Shown one piece after another: positions 1 to 8,143 of a stretch of DNA of 64,000 nt (positions are counted from its first letter, which is position 1; the number at the start of each line of letters is the position of its first letter). A model generated the notes under the pieces. That model saw nothing but the letters and a program-made list of their open reading frames with translations, searched no databases and was not told the DNA's origin. Position numbers and translations under genes: made by a program. The DNA comes from Oscillospiraceae bacterium (GTDB lineage: Bacteria; Bacillota; Clostridia; Oscillospirales; Acutalibacteraceae): NCBI GenBank assembly GCA_015065785.1, contig SVPR01000004.1, positions 1-64,000 on the forward strand, in the 5' to 3' direction.

Positions 1-82
1 ATTGTTGTGGAATAGTATTTGTAACCGGAATAAAAACCACTATATGTTGTGGTATGGAATGGTTGGTAAGTTTTGGTGGCGC

Positions 83-127
83 CTACGAACCAGTAGGTCA
101 GGGGTTCGAGTCCCTTCCAGCGCGCCA
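83..127 (+). other. 3' half of tRNA-Arg(ACG): attachment-site scar
   Basis: From position 83 the sequence is a clean tRNA 3' half: anticodon loop CTACGAA (anticodon ACG), 3' anticodon stem CCAGT, variable loop AGGTC, T-arm AGGGG-TTCGAGT-CCCTT, acceptor 3' strand CCAGCGC, discriminator G and CCA. The bases upstream do not supply the partners: no GCGCTGG acceptor strand, no D-arm and no ACTGG stem. A Rho-independent terminator follows, as expected for the true end of a tRNA gene. Integrases commonly cross over in the anticodon loop and leave exactly this displaced 3' half at the far end of the inserted element. I infer that bases 1 to about 82 belong to such an element extending upstream of the window. 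Confidence 0.7.
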
Positions 128-169
128 AAACAAAAATCCGTTCTCACAAGGGAACGGATTTTTGTTTTG
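128..169 (+). terminator. Terminator after the tRNA-Arg fragment
   Basis: A long hairpin (ATCCGTTC pairing with GAACGGAT, extended by AAACAAAA/TTTTGTTT) with a T-rich 3' side lies directly after the tRNA CCA. A very similar hairpin follows the tRNA-Ala gene at the other end of the window. Confidence 0.75.
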
Positions 170-170
170 T

Positions 171-274
171 ATTATTCATTCTTCAATATTCATCATTCAT
201 TATTCTTTTGTGAAGAACGGATTTTCAATGAATAATGAATAATGAAATCGCTTTCGCTGATGAATGATGAATAA
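171..274. repeat. Heptanucleotide palindromic island 1
   Basis: The left part is five consecutive 7-mers (ATTATTC, ATTCTTC, AATATTC, ATCATTC, ATTATTC). The right part carries complementary units (AATGAAT twice, GATGAAT twice), so the whole can fold back on itself. A mini-hairpin (ATCGC-TTTC-GCTGAT) sits between the right-hand runs. The island fills the gap between the tRNA terminator and the terminator of the next gene. The same units recur at 57508-57612. Confidence 0.75.
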
Positions 275-278
275 TTTC

Positions 279-320
279 AAAAAACGGACAACTCTCAACT
301 TTGAGAATTGCCCGTTTTTT
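279..320. terminator. Terminator of the secreted metallophosphoesterase gene
   Basis: AAAAACGG...CCGTTTTT hairpin enclosing CTCTCAA...TTGAGA, just past the stop of the minus-strand gene. It has A/T tails on both sides and may work in both directions. Confidence 0.7.
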
Positions 321-328
321 ATCTTCCA

Positions 329-2050
329 TTAGCCTTTAATATACTCTAAACCTTTAAATATATAAGTTAATATTGTTTTTAATCTTTCAATCAATTTTGC
401 AAATGAAAATTCAATCTCGCCTGCGATATTTATAAAACCATCTGCAGCACCTGTTCTTCCGTAACCTTTAATTGAGCCGTTGTTATCGGGAACATCGTCG
501 TCATTTGCAAAGCTGTCAAGAAGTGGTGAGGCAAGTGCTAACAAGAAGCTTTGTGCACCGTGAGAATAGCCTAAATCAAGCTCTAATTTTTCTGCTAACT
601 CATCAGGTGGTGTTGAGCCGTAAAGTGCAGTTATGGCAGTTGCCGCCACCATAAGTTCTTCTTCTGTGAGCATTGAAAGCTCAGTGTCTAAAATAAGGCA
701 CATTGTTCTTAAAAGGATTGTTACATCAGTTTCCATTAACGGATAATTTTCTTCACCTGAATAGTGTGCAGCAACAAGCTCTGTTGCTACATCCCAACCA
801 TCAACATAATCACTATCCGGAATAATAATTCCTTTCTGGAGTGCCATTTCCTGAACGCCACCCTCACCATAAAGAGGGGTGTTAAGAATATCATTTAAAG
901 CATCAACAGCTTTCCTTACAAGGTCATAGTAAAATGCGCCCTTGTCAATGCCCAATTGCTCATCCTGGAAGCCTCTTTCAAGACGCCACTCAATACCGTT
1001 CTTTAAGAACTTTTTAGCATAATCGTTCATACCCTTGTTCATTTCAGCAATATGAGCGTCTGTGTAACCGATTACATCATCTTTTAAATTTTCTGCATCA
1101 ATTTTTTCAATTGTTGCAGCTTCATAGGTAATTGTTTCATCAGACATTTCCATAATTCTGTATTGTAACGGATACATTGTAAGTGAGGTTGTAGCAAAGT
1201 CAGTAATCTGATTACCCTTTGTGCTTGTATATGTGTTGGCGTCACTGCAATGCTCGTGACCTGTGAACACTACCTTGATGCCTGCATTTGCAAATTTTTC
1301 TGCAGTTGAAAGGTGATTTCTGATAATAAAATCTTTACTTAAAAGGCTTTGAACAGGCATATGATCAAGAAGATTATGGTGCATCATTAAAATCGGGTAT
1401 TTACCCTCTTTGATTGCAAGCTTTGCTTGTTCTGTAACCCACTCAACTCTGTCAGATGTCATACCGTCGCCTGTTGAACGGTTAATATCACAGCTATCTG
1501 CTGCAATAAGACGATATTTTTCATTAAGTTCTGCTGTATAAGATAAATTGCCATCCATTGTGCTGAGTGCTTCATTAAAACCAAACTCATAATAAATTTC
1601 TCTGAAATCAGAAAGACCTGTTTCGCCTTCTTTAGTAGCATTTCCGGCATCGTGGTTACCATTTATAACATAAATCTGCTTTCCGGTTTCTTCTTCAAAT
1701 TTTTTGAATTTTTCTGCTACCTGCAAATGTTGCTCCTTGAATGCTCTGCCCTCATTAGAAATGTCGCCCGGAATTAAAATGAATTCTATTTTATCATTCT
1801 CAGCACATTGATTTAAAAATTCATCAATGATATATCTGCTTTCGTTTTCCATAGCGGCTCTGCGGTTTGCGTAACCGAAAATAGGGTCCTCTGAGAACCA
1901 TTCAAGCTCTTCTTCCTGAAATTCGTAATGTAAATCGGCTGATACTGCAAAAGTAGTATCAACAACAGACCACGCCGCATTTGCCGGTACAACAAACATT
2001 GTAACAGCGAATGTCAAGACAAGTATAACAGCTAATATCTTCTTCATCAT
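329..2050 (-). CDS. Secreted calcineurin-like metallophosphoesterase
   Basis: 573-aa protein with a clear Sec signal peptide (hydrophobic core at residues 4-21, then PANAA), so it is exported or wall-associated. The metal-binding motifs of the calcineurin-like phosphoesterase fold appear in order: SADLHY (about 38-42), GDISNEG (about 93), GNHD (about 131), MHH (about 217) and GHEH (about 263). The roughly 270 C-terminal residues are helical and match no domain I can name. The substrate cannot be read from sequence; relatives hydrolyse phosphomonoesters, phosphodiesters or nucleotides. The gene is monocistronic, with a strong promoter upstream and a terminator downstream. The family call is secure and the substrate is unknown. 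Confidence 0.85.
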   Translation of the reverse strand: MMKKILAVILVLTFAVTMFVVPANAAWSVVDTTFAVSADLHYEFQEEELEWFSEDPIFGYANRRAAMENESRYIIDEFLNQCAENDKIEFILIPGDISNEGRAFKEQHLQVAEKFKKFEEETGKQIYVINGNHDAGNATKEGETGLSDFREIYYEFGFNEALSTMDGNLSYTAELNEKYRLIAADSCDINRSTGDGMTSDRVEWVTEQAKLAIKEGKYPILMMHHNLLDHMPVQSLLSKDFIIRNHLSTAEKFANAGIKVVFTGHEHCSDANTYTSTKGNQITDFATTSLTMYPLQYRIMEMSDETITYEAATIEKIDAENLKDDVIGYTDAHIAEMNKGMNDYAKKFLKNGIEWRLERGFQDEQLGIDKGAFYYDLVRKAVDALNDILNTPLYGEGGVQEMALQKGIIIPDSDYVDGWDVATELVAAHYSGEENYPLMETDVTILLRTMCLILDTELSMLTEEELMVAATAITALYGSTPPDELAEKLELDLGYSHGAQSFLLALASPLLDSFANDDDVPDNNGSIKGYGRTGAADGFINIAGEIEFSFAKLIERLKTILTYIFKGLEYIKG

Positions 2051-2108
2051 ATACCACCTTTTTTAAATTAAGCGAAACCTTATACGCTATTTGAAAATAT
2101 ACAATTTT

Positions 2109-2137
2109 AATATAACAAAATTACCTGTTATTGTCAA
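2109..2137 (-). promoter_or_regulatory. Promoter of the metallophosphoesterase gene
   Basis: On the minus strand, TTGACA, a 17-nt spacer and TATATT, about 60 nt upstream of the start codon. This is one of the best consensus promoters in the window. Confidence 0.75.
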
Positions 2138-2207
2138 TTAGTTCTCGAATTTTTCCCGTTTCATTATTACGAAAATATTAAGATTTGTTAAGAAACAGTA
2201 AATCGTA

Positions 2208-2236
2208 TTGACTGCATACTGCAATAATTGTAAAAT
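2208..2236 (+). promoter_or_regulatory. Promoter of the ABC transporter pair
   Basis: TTGACT, a 17-nt spacer and TAAAAT, giving a leader of about 120 nt before the ATPase gene. Together with the minus-strand promoter at 2109-2137 it explains the 300-base divergent gap. No riboswitch-like fold was recognised in the leader. Confidence 0.65.
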
Positions 2237-2366
2237 TGAAATATGACACGACGAAAGTTATTTTTAAAATGCAACAAAATGTAGCAAAGAAACATCTTAT
2301 TATATATAGACAAATTTTAATTTTCAATTTAAAATAAAAAACAAATAAGAAAGTCAGGTGACAAGG

Positions 2367-3266
2367 ATGCTCGAAGTAAAATCATTAACTAAAAAATTCG
2401 GAGACTTTACAGCACTTCAGGACATTTCGCTCACTGTCGAGGACGGAAGCGTTTATGGTCTTGTTGGTTACAACGGTGCCGGTAAAACAACTCTTTTAAA
2501 AAACATTTCGGGTATTTACAAGCCGGAAAATGGCGAAGTGCTTTTTGACGGCAAAAATATTTTTGACAACGAAATAAAAAAAGAAGAAATATTCTTTATG
2601 CCTGATGACCTTTATTTTGGTGCTTACTCCACAATGAAGAAAATGGCTGACTTTTATAACGGATATTATAAAAGATTTAATTATGATACCTTTAATAAAT
2701 TAACCGAAGCCTTTGGGTTAGACCCTACAAAGCGAATTAACGGCTTTTCTAAAGGTATGCAAAGACAGGCAGAAATGGTTTTAGCCCTTTCTACTCACCC
2801 TAAATTGTTACTTCTTGACGAAAGCTTTGACGGAATTGACCCGCAAAAAAGAATATTTATGAAAGGTCTTTTAAAAGAAGCAATTAAAGAAAATAATATG
2901 TCAGTTATTATTTCTTCACACAACCTACAGGAATTAGAAAATCTTTGCGACCATATTGGAATTATAAACGGCAAAAAGATTTCTGTTACAGGCGCAGTTT
3001 CTGACCTTTCTTACGGCAAGACTAAGTTCCGTCTTGCATTCGCAAGAGAATTCACTCTCGAGGAATTTAAAGATATTCCTTGTGAAAGCCTTATTAAAGA
3101 CGGTCAATTAGCACTCTTTACAGTAAGCGGAAATACCGAAGAGGTCGAAAAACAAATCAAAAAATTAAAGCCTGCCGTTACAGAAAAAATCAATCTTTCT
3201 CTTGAAGAGATATTTATGCAGGAGATGAAAGGAGAAGACTATGACTACAAATCAATCCTCAACTAA
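2367..3266 (+). CDS. ABC transporter ATP-binding protein
   Basis: 299-aa nucleotide-binding subunit with Walker A GYNGAGKTT near residue 35, a C-loop FSKGMQRQ and Walker B LLLLDESFDGID followed by the switch-region SSH. The C-loop lacks the usual SGGQ, a variation common in YtrB-like and ABC-2 type ATPases. I start it at ATG 2367 rather than GTG 2358 because AGGTG sits 6 nt before the ATG. Its 3' end overlaps the permease gene by 26 nt, so the two are co-transcribed and probably translationally coupled. The transported substrate is unknown. Confidence 0.85.
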   Translation: MLEVKSLTKKFGDFTALQDISLTVEDGSVYGLVGYNGAGKTTLLKNISGIYKPENGEVLFDGKNIFDNEIKKEEIFFMPDDLYFGAYSTMKKMADFYNGYYKRFNYDTFNKLTEAFGLDPTKRINGFSKGMQRQAEMVLALSTHPKLLLLDESFDGIDPQKRIFMKGLLKEAIKENNMSVIISSHNLQELENLCDHIGIINGKKISVTGAVSDLSYGKTKFRLAFAREFTLEEFKDIPCESLIKDGQLALFTVSGNTEEVEKQIKKLKPAVTEKINLSLEEIFMQEMKGEDYDYKSILN

Positions 3267-5739
3267 TGCTTTTACATACACCTTAAAGTCAGGTCTTAAA
3301 GGACTTCCGCTTTTACCTGCAATCGCCAATTTAGGCTTGTTAAGCTTTTTTATGCTTCTTTATTCGGGAGCTGAGCTTTTAAACAAACAGCCTATTTATA
3401 ACGCCACAGGCGAAATCTCAGGTTATGTTTCTGCAAAGCAGAATTATATTTCATATTTCTTCTCAGACGAATATATGCTTATGCCCTGCCTTGTCTTAGT
3501 TGCTCTTTGCGGTCTTGCAATGGCAATCTGCACATTCAATTTTATCACCTCTAAAAAGCAGGTTAATGTTTTTTACAGCCTTGGTATAACACGAACAAAG
3601 CTCTTTTTGGGCAAATATATTTCCGGTGCTTCTCTTTTAGTTACATCAATTTTCTTGCCTTTATTCATTTTACTTATAATGAACCTTGCAACACTCGGCT
3701 TTTCAGGTATTGTTTTTAAAACTTTTTTCCTTTATTTGTTCTCATTTTTAGTTGTATCACTTTCTGCATTCACAATAACTGCAACCGTTTTCTCGTGCGT
3801 TGGTACAATTTTTGAGGCTGGTATTTTTTCAGGAATTATCCTCTTTTTACCGGATATAATTCTTTATGGTATTCAGACTATTATGTCTAACTGCCTTTAC
3901 GGTAACCCTTACGGCTTTAACTTTACACCTGCTAACAACAACAGCTGGGATAACTCTTATGTTGCAACTCTTTCAGAGCAATTTGAATTTACAAGTCCTG
4001 TATTTTTCGCAAAAACAGAGCTTTTAAAATTTGCAATAATTGAAAAATCAACAGATTCAGCAGTACAACAGATAATTGAAAAACCATCCTTTACAAATGT
4101 TATTTTATGGATTATTTTAACTGCTGTTATTGGGTTTATCGGGGTTAAACTCTTTAACAGACGCAAAGCAGAAATTGCAGGCTTTATAGGCACAAACAGA
4201 ATTTTAAATACATTCGTTTCATTCCTTGCAGGCTTCTTTGTTTTCGCTTTTGCGATTTATGTTGCAGAAGAGTTTATTATGGGTATTGTAATAGGCTTAA
4301 TTGCCTTTGCAATTATCCATTTAGGTCTCGAACTTGCAGTTTTAAGAGATTTGAAGAAATTTGTAAGAGGACTTTACAAATTACCTATTGGTCTTGTTGC
4401 GGTGAGTCTTTTTGCAGTTTCTATGAACACGGGCTTTTTCGGTTACTCTCAAAAGCTTCCAGATTTCGAAAAAATTAAAAGTGTTTCTGTTTCTATTGTA
4501 GGTGAAACCTCACAATATGGTTTATTTGGTGAGGATTCACACTTTATAACAGACCACAATTTATTCTTCACAAACAATCCCGGTGTTCTCACAGGCGAAA
4601 TGACTTCTGAAGAAGATATAAAAGCAGCCCTTAAAGCACACGAGTTAATTGCAAATTCAGATGAAAATGAAAGAACGCTCGAAAATGCTATTCAATTTTC
4701 TTACACCTTAAAAGACGGCTCTACATTTAAGCGTAACTTCAGCACCTCCACCCCAGCAGCTTACAGAGCTTTGCTTTATCTTGAAGAAAGCCAATATTTC
4801 AAAAATTCACTCCACGAGCTTTTCAAGGGGACAATTAAATTCCCTGACCCTAAAAATGCTGTTTATCTTTCTAACAGTGAGCAAACCCTTGCAACTGCGC
4901 AGTTCTCTTTAAGAGATTCATCTTCAACTGTAAATATTTATTCAAAATACCTTGACTCTTATGCTCACATTTCTTTCTCTGACAAAGACAGAGAAAAGCT
5001 CTTAACCGCACTTTATAACGATTTAATGAATCGTTCTGTAACTGATAAATACTACCCGGACTCATCACCTGTTGCGTTTATACGATTTGAGGGTAATTAC
5101 GACTCTGTTTATTGGGATATTATCGACACTGCAAACGGCGGAGGAAATTCTGACGATGTAGCAACCGAAAAGGAGCAATCAACTAAAAACACAAAGACAG
5201 AAATCATTATGAATGATTTTTCTTCTGACAAGGCGGATTTTTATATTTCAAGCTACTATAACCCATACCCGTTCTTTACAATTACACCTGATATGACAGA
5301 AACAATCAAGGCGTTAAAGAATTTAAAGCTTTATGATGACCTTATTAAAACACCAGATTTTGTTTCGGCTAAAATCATTCCATCATCTGTTGCCTACGAA
5401 GGCTCTTTTGCATCTGGTTTTGGTAATATACAACATTTTTTCTCACGATATTTTATATCAACATATACTGCAAAAGGCTACACAAATGTTGATGAATACG
5501 GCAACCCTGTTCAAGATGATTGGAGTCGTTACAACACAACAATCGACACAAAATTTGATGGCTTCGTTACTAACAATAGCAAGGACATAGAAAAGCTTTT
5601 AAGATATGCCTACACTGCTTACGAGCAGGATTCAACAGATAGTGGCTATTTTGTAACATTCTTCACATCAACAGGCGACGCTTCCCTTTGCTTTATTCCG
5701 GAGAATAAGCTACCGTCTGAATTTAAAGTGAAACTTTAA
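3241..5739 (+). CDS. ABC transporter permease with large extracytoplasmic domain
   Basis: 832-aa membrane protein, partner of the upstream ATPase. The N-terminal half (about residues 15-400) holds roughly eight hydrophobic segments. After the last one (GLVAVSLFAVSMNTGFFGY) about 430 polar residues follow with no further membrane span, so they should lie outside the cell. This layout fits the two-component YtrB/YtrC-type exporters of Firmicutes that respond to cell-envelope stress or antibiotics, but the substrate is inference only. A strong AAGGAG precedes the ATG inside the ATPase gene. Confidence 0.75.
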   Translation: MTTNQSSTNAFTYTLKSGLKGLPLLPAIANLGLLSFFMLLYSGAELLNKQPIYNATGEISGYVSAKQNYISYFFSDEYMLMPCLVLVALCGLAMAICTFNFITSKKQVNVFYSLGITRTKLFLGKYISGASLLVTSIFLPLFILLIMNLATLGFSGIVFKTFFLYLFSFLVVSLSAFTITATVFSCVGTIFEAGIFSGIILFLPDIILYGIQTIMSNCLYGNPYGFNFTPANNNSWDNSYVATLSEQFEFTSPVFFAKTELLKFAIIEKSTDSAVQQIIEKPSFTNVILWIILTAVIGFIGVKLFNRRKAEIAGFIGTNRILNTFVSFLAGFFVFAFAIYVAEEFIMGIVIGLIAFAIIHLGLELAVLRDLKKFVRGLYKLPIGLVAVSLFAVSMNTGFFGYSQKLPDFEKIKSVSVSIVGETSQYGLFGEDSHFITDHNLFFTNNPGVLTGEMTSEEDIKAALKAHELIANSDENERTLENAIQFSYTLKDGSTFKRNFSTSTPAAYRALLYLEESQYFKNSLHELFKGTIKFPDPKNAVYLSNSEQTLATAQFSLRDSSSTVNIYSKYLDSYAHISFSDKDREKLLTALYNDLMNRSVTDKYYPDSSPVAFIRFEGNYDSVYWDIIDTANGGGNSDDVATEKEQSTKNTKTEIIMNDFSSDKADFYISSYYNPYPFFTITPDMTETIKALKNLKLYDDLIKTPDFVSAKIIPSSVAYEGSFASGFGNIQHFFSRYFISTYTAKGYTNVDEYGNPVQDDWSRYNTTIDTKFDGFVTNNSKDIEKLLRYAYTAYEQDSTDSGYFVTFFTSTGDASLCFIPENKLPSEFKVKL

Positions 5740-5743
5740 ATTC

Positions 5744-5896
5744 AGAAAACAGGAAGCAGGAAACAGAAAACAGAGCTTCGCAAAAAACAAATTCACCTAT
5801 CATTTAAAGTTGGTCAAGTAATCAACTAAAAATGATAGGTGTTTTATTTTCAACTGTTTTCTGTTTTCTGTTTTCTGTTTCCTGCTTCCTGTTTTC
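5744..5896. repeat. Heptanucleotide palindromic island 2
   Basis: The left arm is AGAAAAC, AGGAAGC, AGGAAAC, AGAAAAC in tandem. The right arm is CTGTTTT three times, then CTGTTTC, CTGCTTC, CTGTTTT, the reverse complement of the left arm. Between them lies an inner inverted repeat (5794-5841). The island fills the gap between two convergent genes, and its right arm runs into the stop codon (TAG) of the next gene. Confidence 0.85.
5794..5841. terminator. Core hairpin of island 2, probable bidirectional terminator
   Basis: CACCTATCATTT pairs perfectly with AAATGATAGGTG, with a further AGTTG/CAACT stem inside, followed on the plus strand by TTTTATTTT. The same CTATCATTT/AAATGATAG core lies at the centre of the islands near 18.2 and 21.5 kb. 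It sits between convergent genes, so it can end transcripts from both sides. Confidence 0.65.
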
Positions 5897-6819
5897 TATC
5901 TTACTATCTTAGTTCCATCAAACACAATAACCCCGTGTCCGCTACCTGTTTTGCCACCGTTTAATACATGTTGCTTGAAAGCACGGCGCATTGATGTGTC
6001 ATCGTACCAATGCTTTGGTGATTTATAACCGGACTTTGCAAAAATTCTCCACGCATCGTTAAATTTATCTTTTGTCTCGCTTTTAATAATTTCAAAGTCA
6101 TTTATAAATTTAACTGTATTTGAATTTTCAGGTAAAATTTCTTTATTGCCCTCATAAAGAAGCCATGAGCCACATTCAAATATCATAAGTCCGTCTTCTC
6201 TTCTCTGGTCCTTAAAGAATTCATAAGCCTTTTTGTAAGCATCAAGGCGAATTTCATCTGTAAGCGGTACGCCTGATGACGGAATGTGAAAGCCGACTGT
6301 TTTGTCGCCTCTTTTAATTTTAACGCCTGCACTTGTAGTGAATTCATCAACCACACCGAATGTAGAATATTCAAACTGGAAGCGACCTAAAGCGAAACGG
6401 TTAAGCTCATAAAAGCCTGTGTTCCAGCTACCAACGAATGTACCATAAACCTCTTTGCATTCAACGCATTCCTTGAACTTATATTTTAAGTCCATTATTG
6501 TAGCCCAATAAATATCTTCACTGATACCCTTTTCTCTGTAAAGCTCTAACATCTTTTCACTTGCAACAATAAGCCACACAAAAGTCAGGCTATATTCCTT
6601 AACTCTGTAAAGTATAGCTAATTTTTTCATATCGTCACACATATCGCCAAAGTCGTGTGCCTTTGGTGTCATATATTTTTCTAAACTAGCCTGGAATCTT
6701 TTGGAAAAGCCTTTACTTTTTTCAATTTTTAATGCAATGCTTTCAAAAAGCTCAACTGCTTCTTTGGGAAGCTCTAATTTTTCTTCAACTAATTTAAAAT
6801 GTTCGTTTAAGTATTTCAT
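5896..6819 (-). CDS. GNAT-like acyltransferase domain protein (probable)
   Basis: 307-aa soluble protein without signal peptide or membrane spans. An N-terminal helical region of about 130 residues is followed by a part with ALGRFQFE and GFHIPSSGVPLT. That resembles the two-domain N-terminal/GNAT-like C-terminal acyltransferases widespread in gut Firmicutes (NAT_N plus GNAT_C type). The family assignment comes from motif memory and the substrate is unknown. It has its own promoter (6859-6887) and converges on the ABC permease gene. The last codon abuts a heptamer repeat island. Confidence 0.5.
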   Translation of the reverse strand: MKYLNEHFKLVEEKLELPKEAVELFESIALKIEKSKGFSKRFQASLEKYMTPKAHDFGDMCDDMKKLAILYRVKEYSLTFVWLIVASEKMLELYREKGISEDIYWATIMDLKYKFKECVECKEVYGTFVGSWNTGFYELNRFALGRFQFEYSTFGVVDEFTTSAGVKIKRGDKTVGFHIPSSGVPLTDEIRLDAYKKAYEFFKDQRREDGLMIFECGSWLLYEGNKEILPENSNTVKFINDFEIIKSETKDKFNDAWRIFAKSGYKSPKHWYDDTSMRRAFKQHVLNGGKTGSGHGVIVFDGTKIVR

Positions 6820-6858
6820 AACATCTTCTCTTTCTTAAGGTACTTTTAAAACATTTAT

Positions 6859-6887
6859 ATTGTATATATTTTTAATTAAAAATTCAA
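6859..6887 (-). promoter_or_regulatory. Promoter of the GNAT-like gene
   Basis: Minus-strand TTGAAT, a 17-nt spacer and TACAAT, about 40 nt upstream of the ATG. Confidence 0.6.
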
Positions 6888-6902
6888 GTATTTACGCAAA
6901 AT

Positions 6903-6937
6903 AAAAAGCAGAGAAGTCAAAAACTTCTCTGCTTTTT
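6903..6937. terminator. Terminator after HU
   Basis: AAAAAGCAGAGAAGT...ACTTCTCTGCTTTTT: a perfect 10-bp stem with a 5-nt loop and A/T tails on both sides, directly after the hup stop codon. Confidence 0.85.
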
Positions 6938-6952
6938 ATACATTAAGTAAAA

Positions 6953-7228
6953 TTATTTGCTAACTGCGTCTTTGAGAGCTTTACCAGCTTTGAATGCAGG
7001 AACCTTTGTTGCAGCGATTTTGATTGTTTCGCCTGTTCTTGGGTTACGGCCTTCTTTAGCTGCTCTTTCACGAACTTCAAAAGTACCAAAGCCGATAAGT
7101 TGAACTTTGTCACCTTTAACGAGAGCGCCTTCGATTGCACCGAAAACTGCGTCTACAGCTGCTGCTGCATCTTTTTTTGTGAGTTCTGCAGAAGCTGCTA
7201 CTGCATTTACTAAATCTGTTTTGTTCAT
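6953..7228 (-). CDS. hup: DNA-binding protein HU
   Basis: 91-aa histone-like protein of the HU/IHF family, which bends and compacts DNA as a dimer. It shows the family core [18 protein letters not shown] and the C-terminal [16 protein letters not shown] start it at MNKTDLV (7228), because GGAGGATTT lies just upstream of that ATG; the ORF track's five extra residues cover the ribosome binding site. It follows mazG by about 80 nt. An adjacent spoVB-like, mazG and hup arrangement is common in Clostridia. Length and motifs are typical. Confidence 0.95.
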   Translation of the reverse strand: MNKTDLVNAVAASAELTKKDAAAAVDAVFGAIEGALVKGDKVQLIGFGTFEVRERAAKEGRNPRTGETIKIAATKVPAFKAGKALKDAVSK

Positions 7229-7309
7229 TTTTAAATCCTCCAATTAAAATAATTGATTTTTTTATTACCAAAAGACGAAAACTTAATATCCGTCTTCATT
7301 TTGGACTTC

Positions 7310-8113
7310 TTATCTCTCTAACATTTTAACAGATTCCCAAAGTTTGTCAAGTGTTTCTATAGAAGAAGTTTTCATATCAATGTTTTTTTCTTCTGCTAAC
7401 CTCTCAACTGCGGTGTATCTTCTCATAAATTTCTGTGTCGCTTTTTCTAATGCACTTTCTGCATTGCAGTCACAAAAACGAGCAACATTAACTGCTGAAA
7501 AGAGTAAATCACCAAGCTCATCTTCTATTCTGTCTTTATTGCCGGAGTTAAAAGCTTCTTTAAGCTCTTCAGTTTCTTCAAGCACTTTACTGAATGCACC
7601 GTCTGCACTGGGCCAGTCAAAGCCTGCCTTTTTTGCTTTACTCTGAACTTTTTGTGCTTTCATAAGTGCCGGGAATGTCTTGGGAATTGCCGCCATAGCA
7701 ACGCTTTGTGTTGTCTGGCTCTTGGTCTGACGCTTTATAGTATCCCAATTGCTTAAAACCTCATCAGTACTATTTACAGTAACATCTGAGAAAACATGAG
7801 GATGACGAGTAATAAGCTTTTTGCAAATTCCGTCAGTAACATTATTTATATCAAAGTCACTATCTTCTTTTGAGATTTGTGCGTGGAACACAACCTGCAA
7901 AAGAACATCGCCCAATTCCTCTTCTAAAAGAACTTTATTCTCTGTGTCGATAGCTTCTAACACTTCATAAGTTTCTTCTAAAAAATCTTCTCTTATTGAT
8001 TTGTGGTTTTGCTCCATATCCCACGGGCAACCACCTGGGGAACGAAGAATTTTCACAATTTCAACAAGGTCATTAAAATTATAATTTTCTTTGAATTCAA
8101 AATTTACTAGCAT
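7310..8113 (-). CDS. mazG: Nucleoside triphosphate pyrophosphohydrolase MazG
   Basis: 267 aa, the usual length for the two-domain housekeeping MazG. It hydrolyses (d)NTPs to NMPs and pyrophosphate and cleans aberrant nucleotides from the pool. The first half has the CPWD signature and EETYE...EELGDVLLQVVFH, the acidic Mg2+-binding helices of the all-alpha NTP pyrophosphatase fold. The second half repeats the pattern (EETEELKEA...EDELGDLLFSAVNVAR). It is downstream of the spoVB-like flippase gene in the same minus-strand operon. Some MazG proteins also lower ppGpp levels, which is notable with relA in the same operon. Confidence 0.93.
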   Translation of the reverse strand: MLVNFEFKENYNFNDLVEIVKILRSPGGCPWDMEQNHKSIREDFLEETYEVLEAIDTENKVLLEEELGDVLLQVVFHAQISKEDSDFDINNVTDGICKKLITRHPHVFSDVTVNSTDEVLSNWDTIKRQTKSQTTQSVAMAAIPKTFPALMKAQKVQSKAKKAGFDWPSADGAFSKVLEETEELKEAFNSGNKDRIEDELGDLLFSAVNVARFCDCNAESALEKATQKFMRRYTAVERLAEEKNIDMKTSSIETLDKLWESVKMLER

Positions 8114-8143
8114 ATTTTTACATCCTCATATAACGAATACATT

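Noticed and set aside
52-127. A complete tRNA at the left end
   Set aside because: The 3' half is perfect, but bases 52-82 cannot form the acceptor 5' strand, D-arm or 5' anticodon stem. It is called a fragment instead.
2-242. ORFs of 77 and 62 aa at the left end (2-235 and 54-242)
   Set aside because: They translate the tRNA-Arg fragment (the typical SGVRVPSSAP-like peptide), its terminator and a repeat island. No ribosome binding site or domain.
2237-2357. A riboswitch in the 120-nt leader of the ABC transporter
   Set aside because: The leader is very AT-rich and shows no stable stem set or terminator before the start codon.
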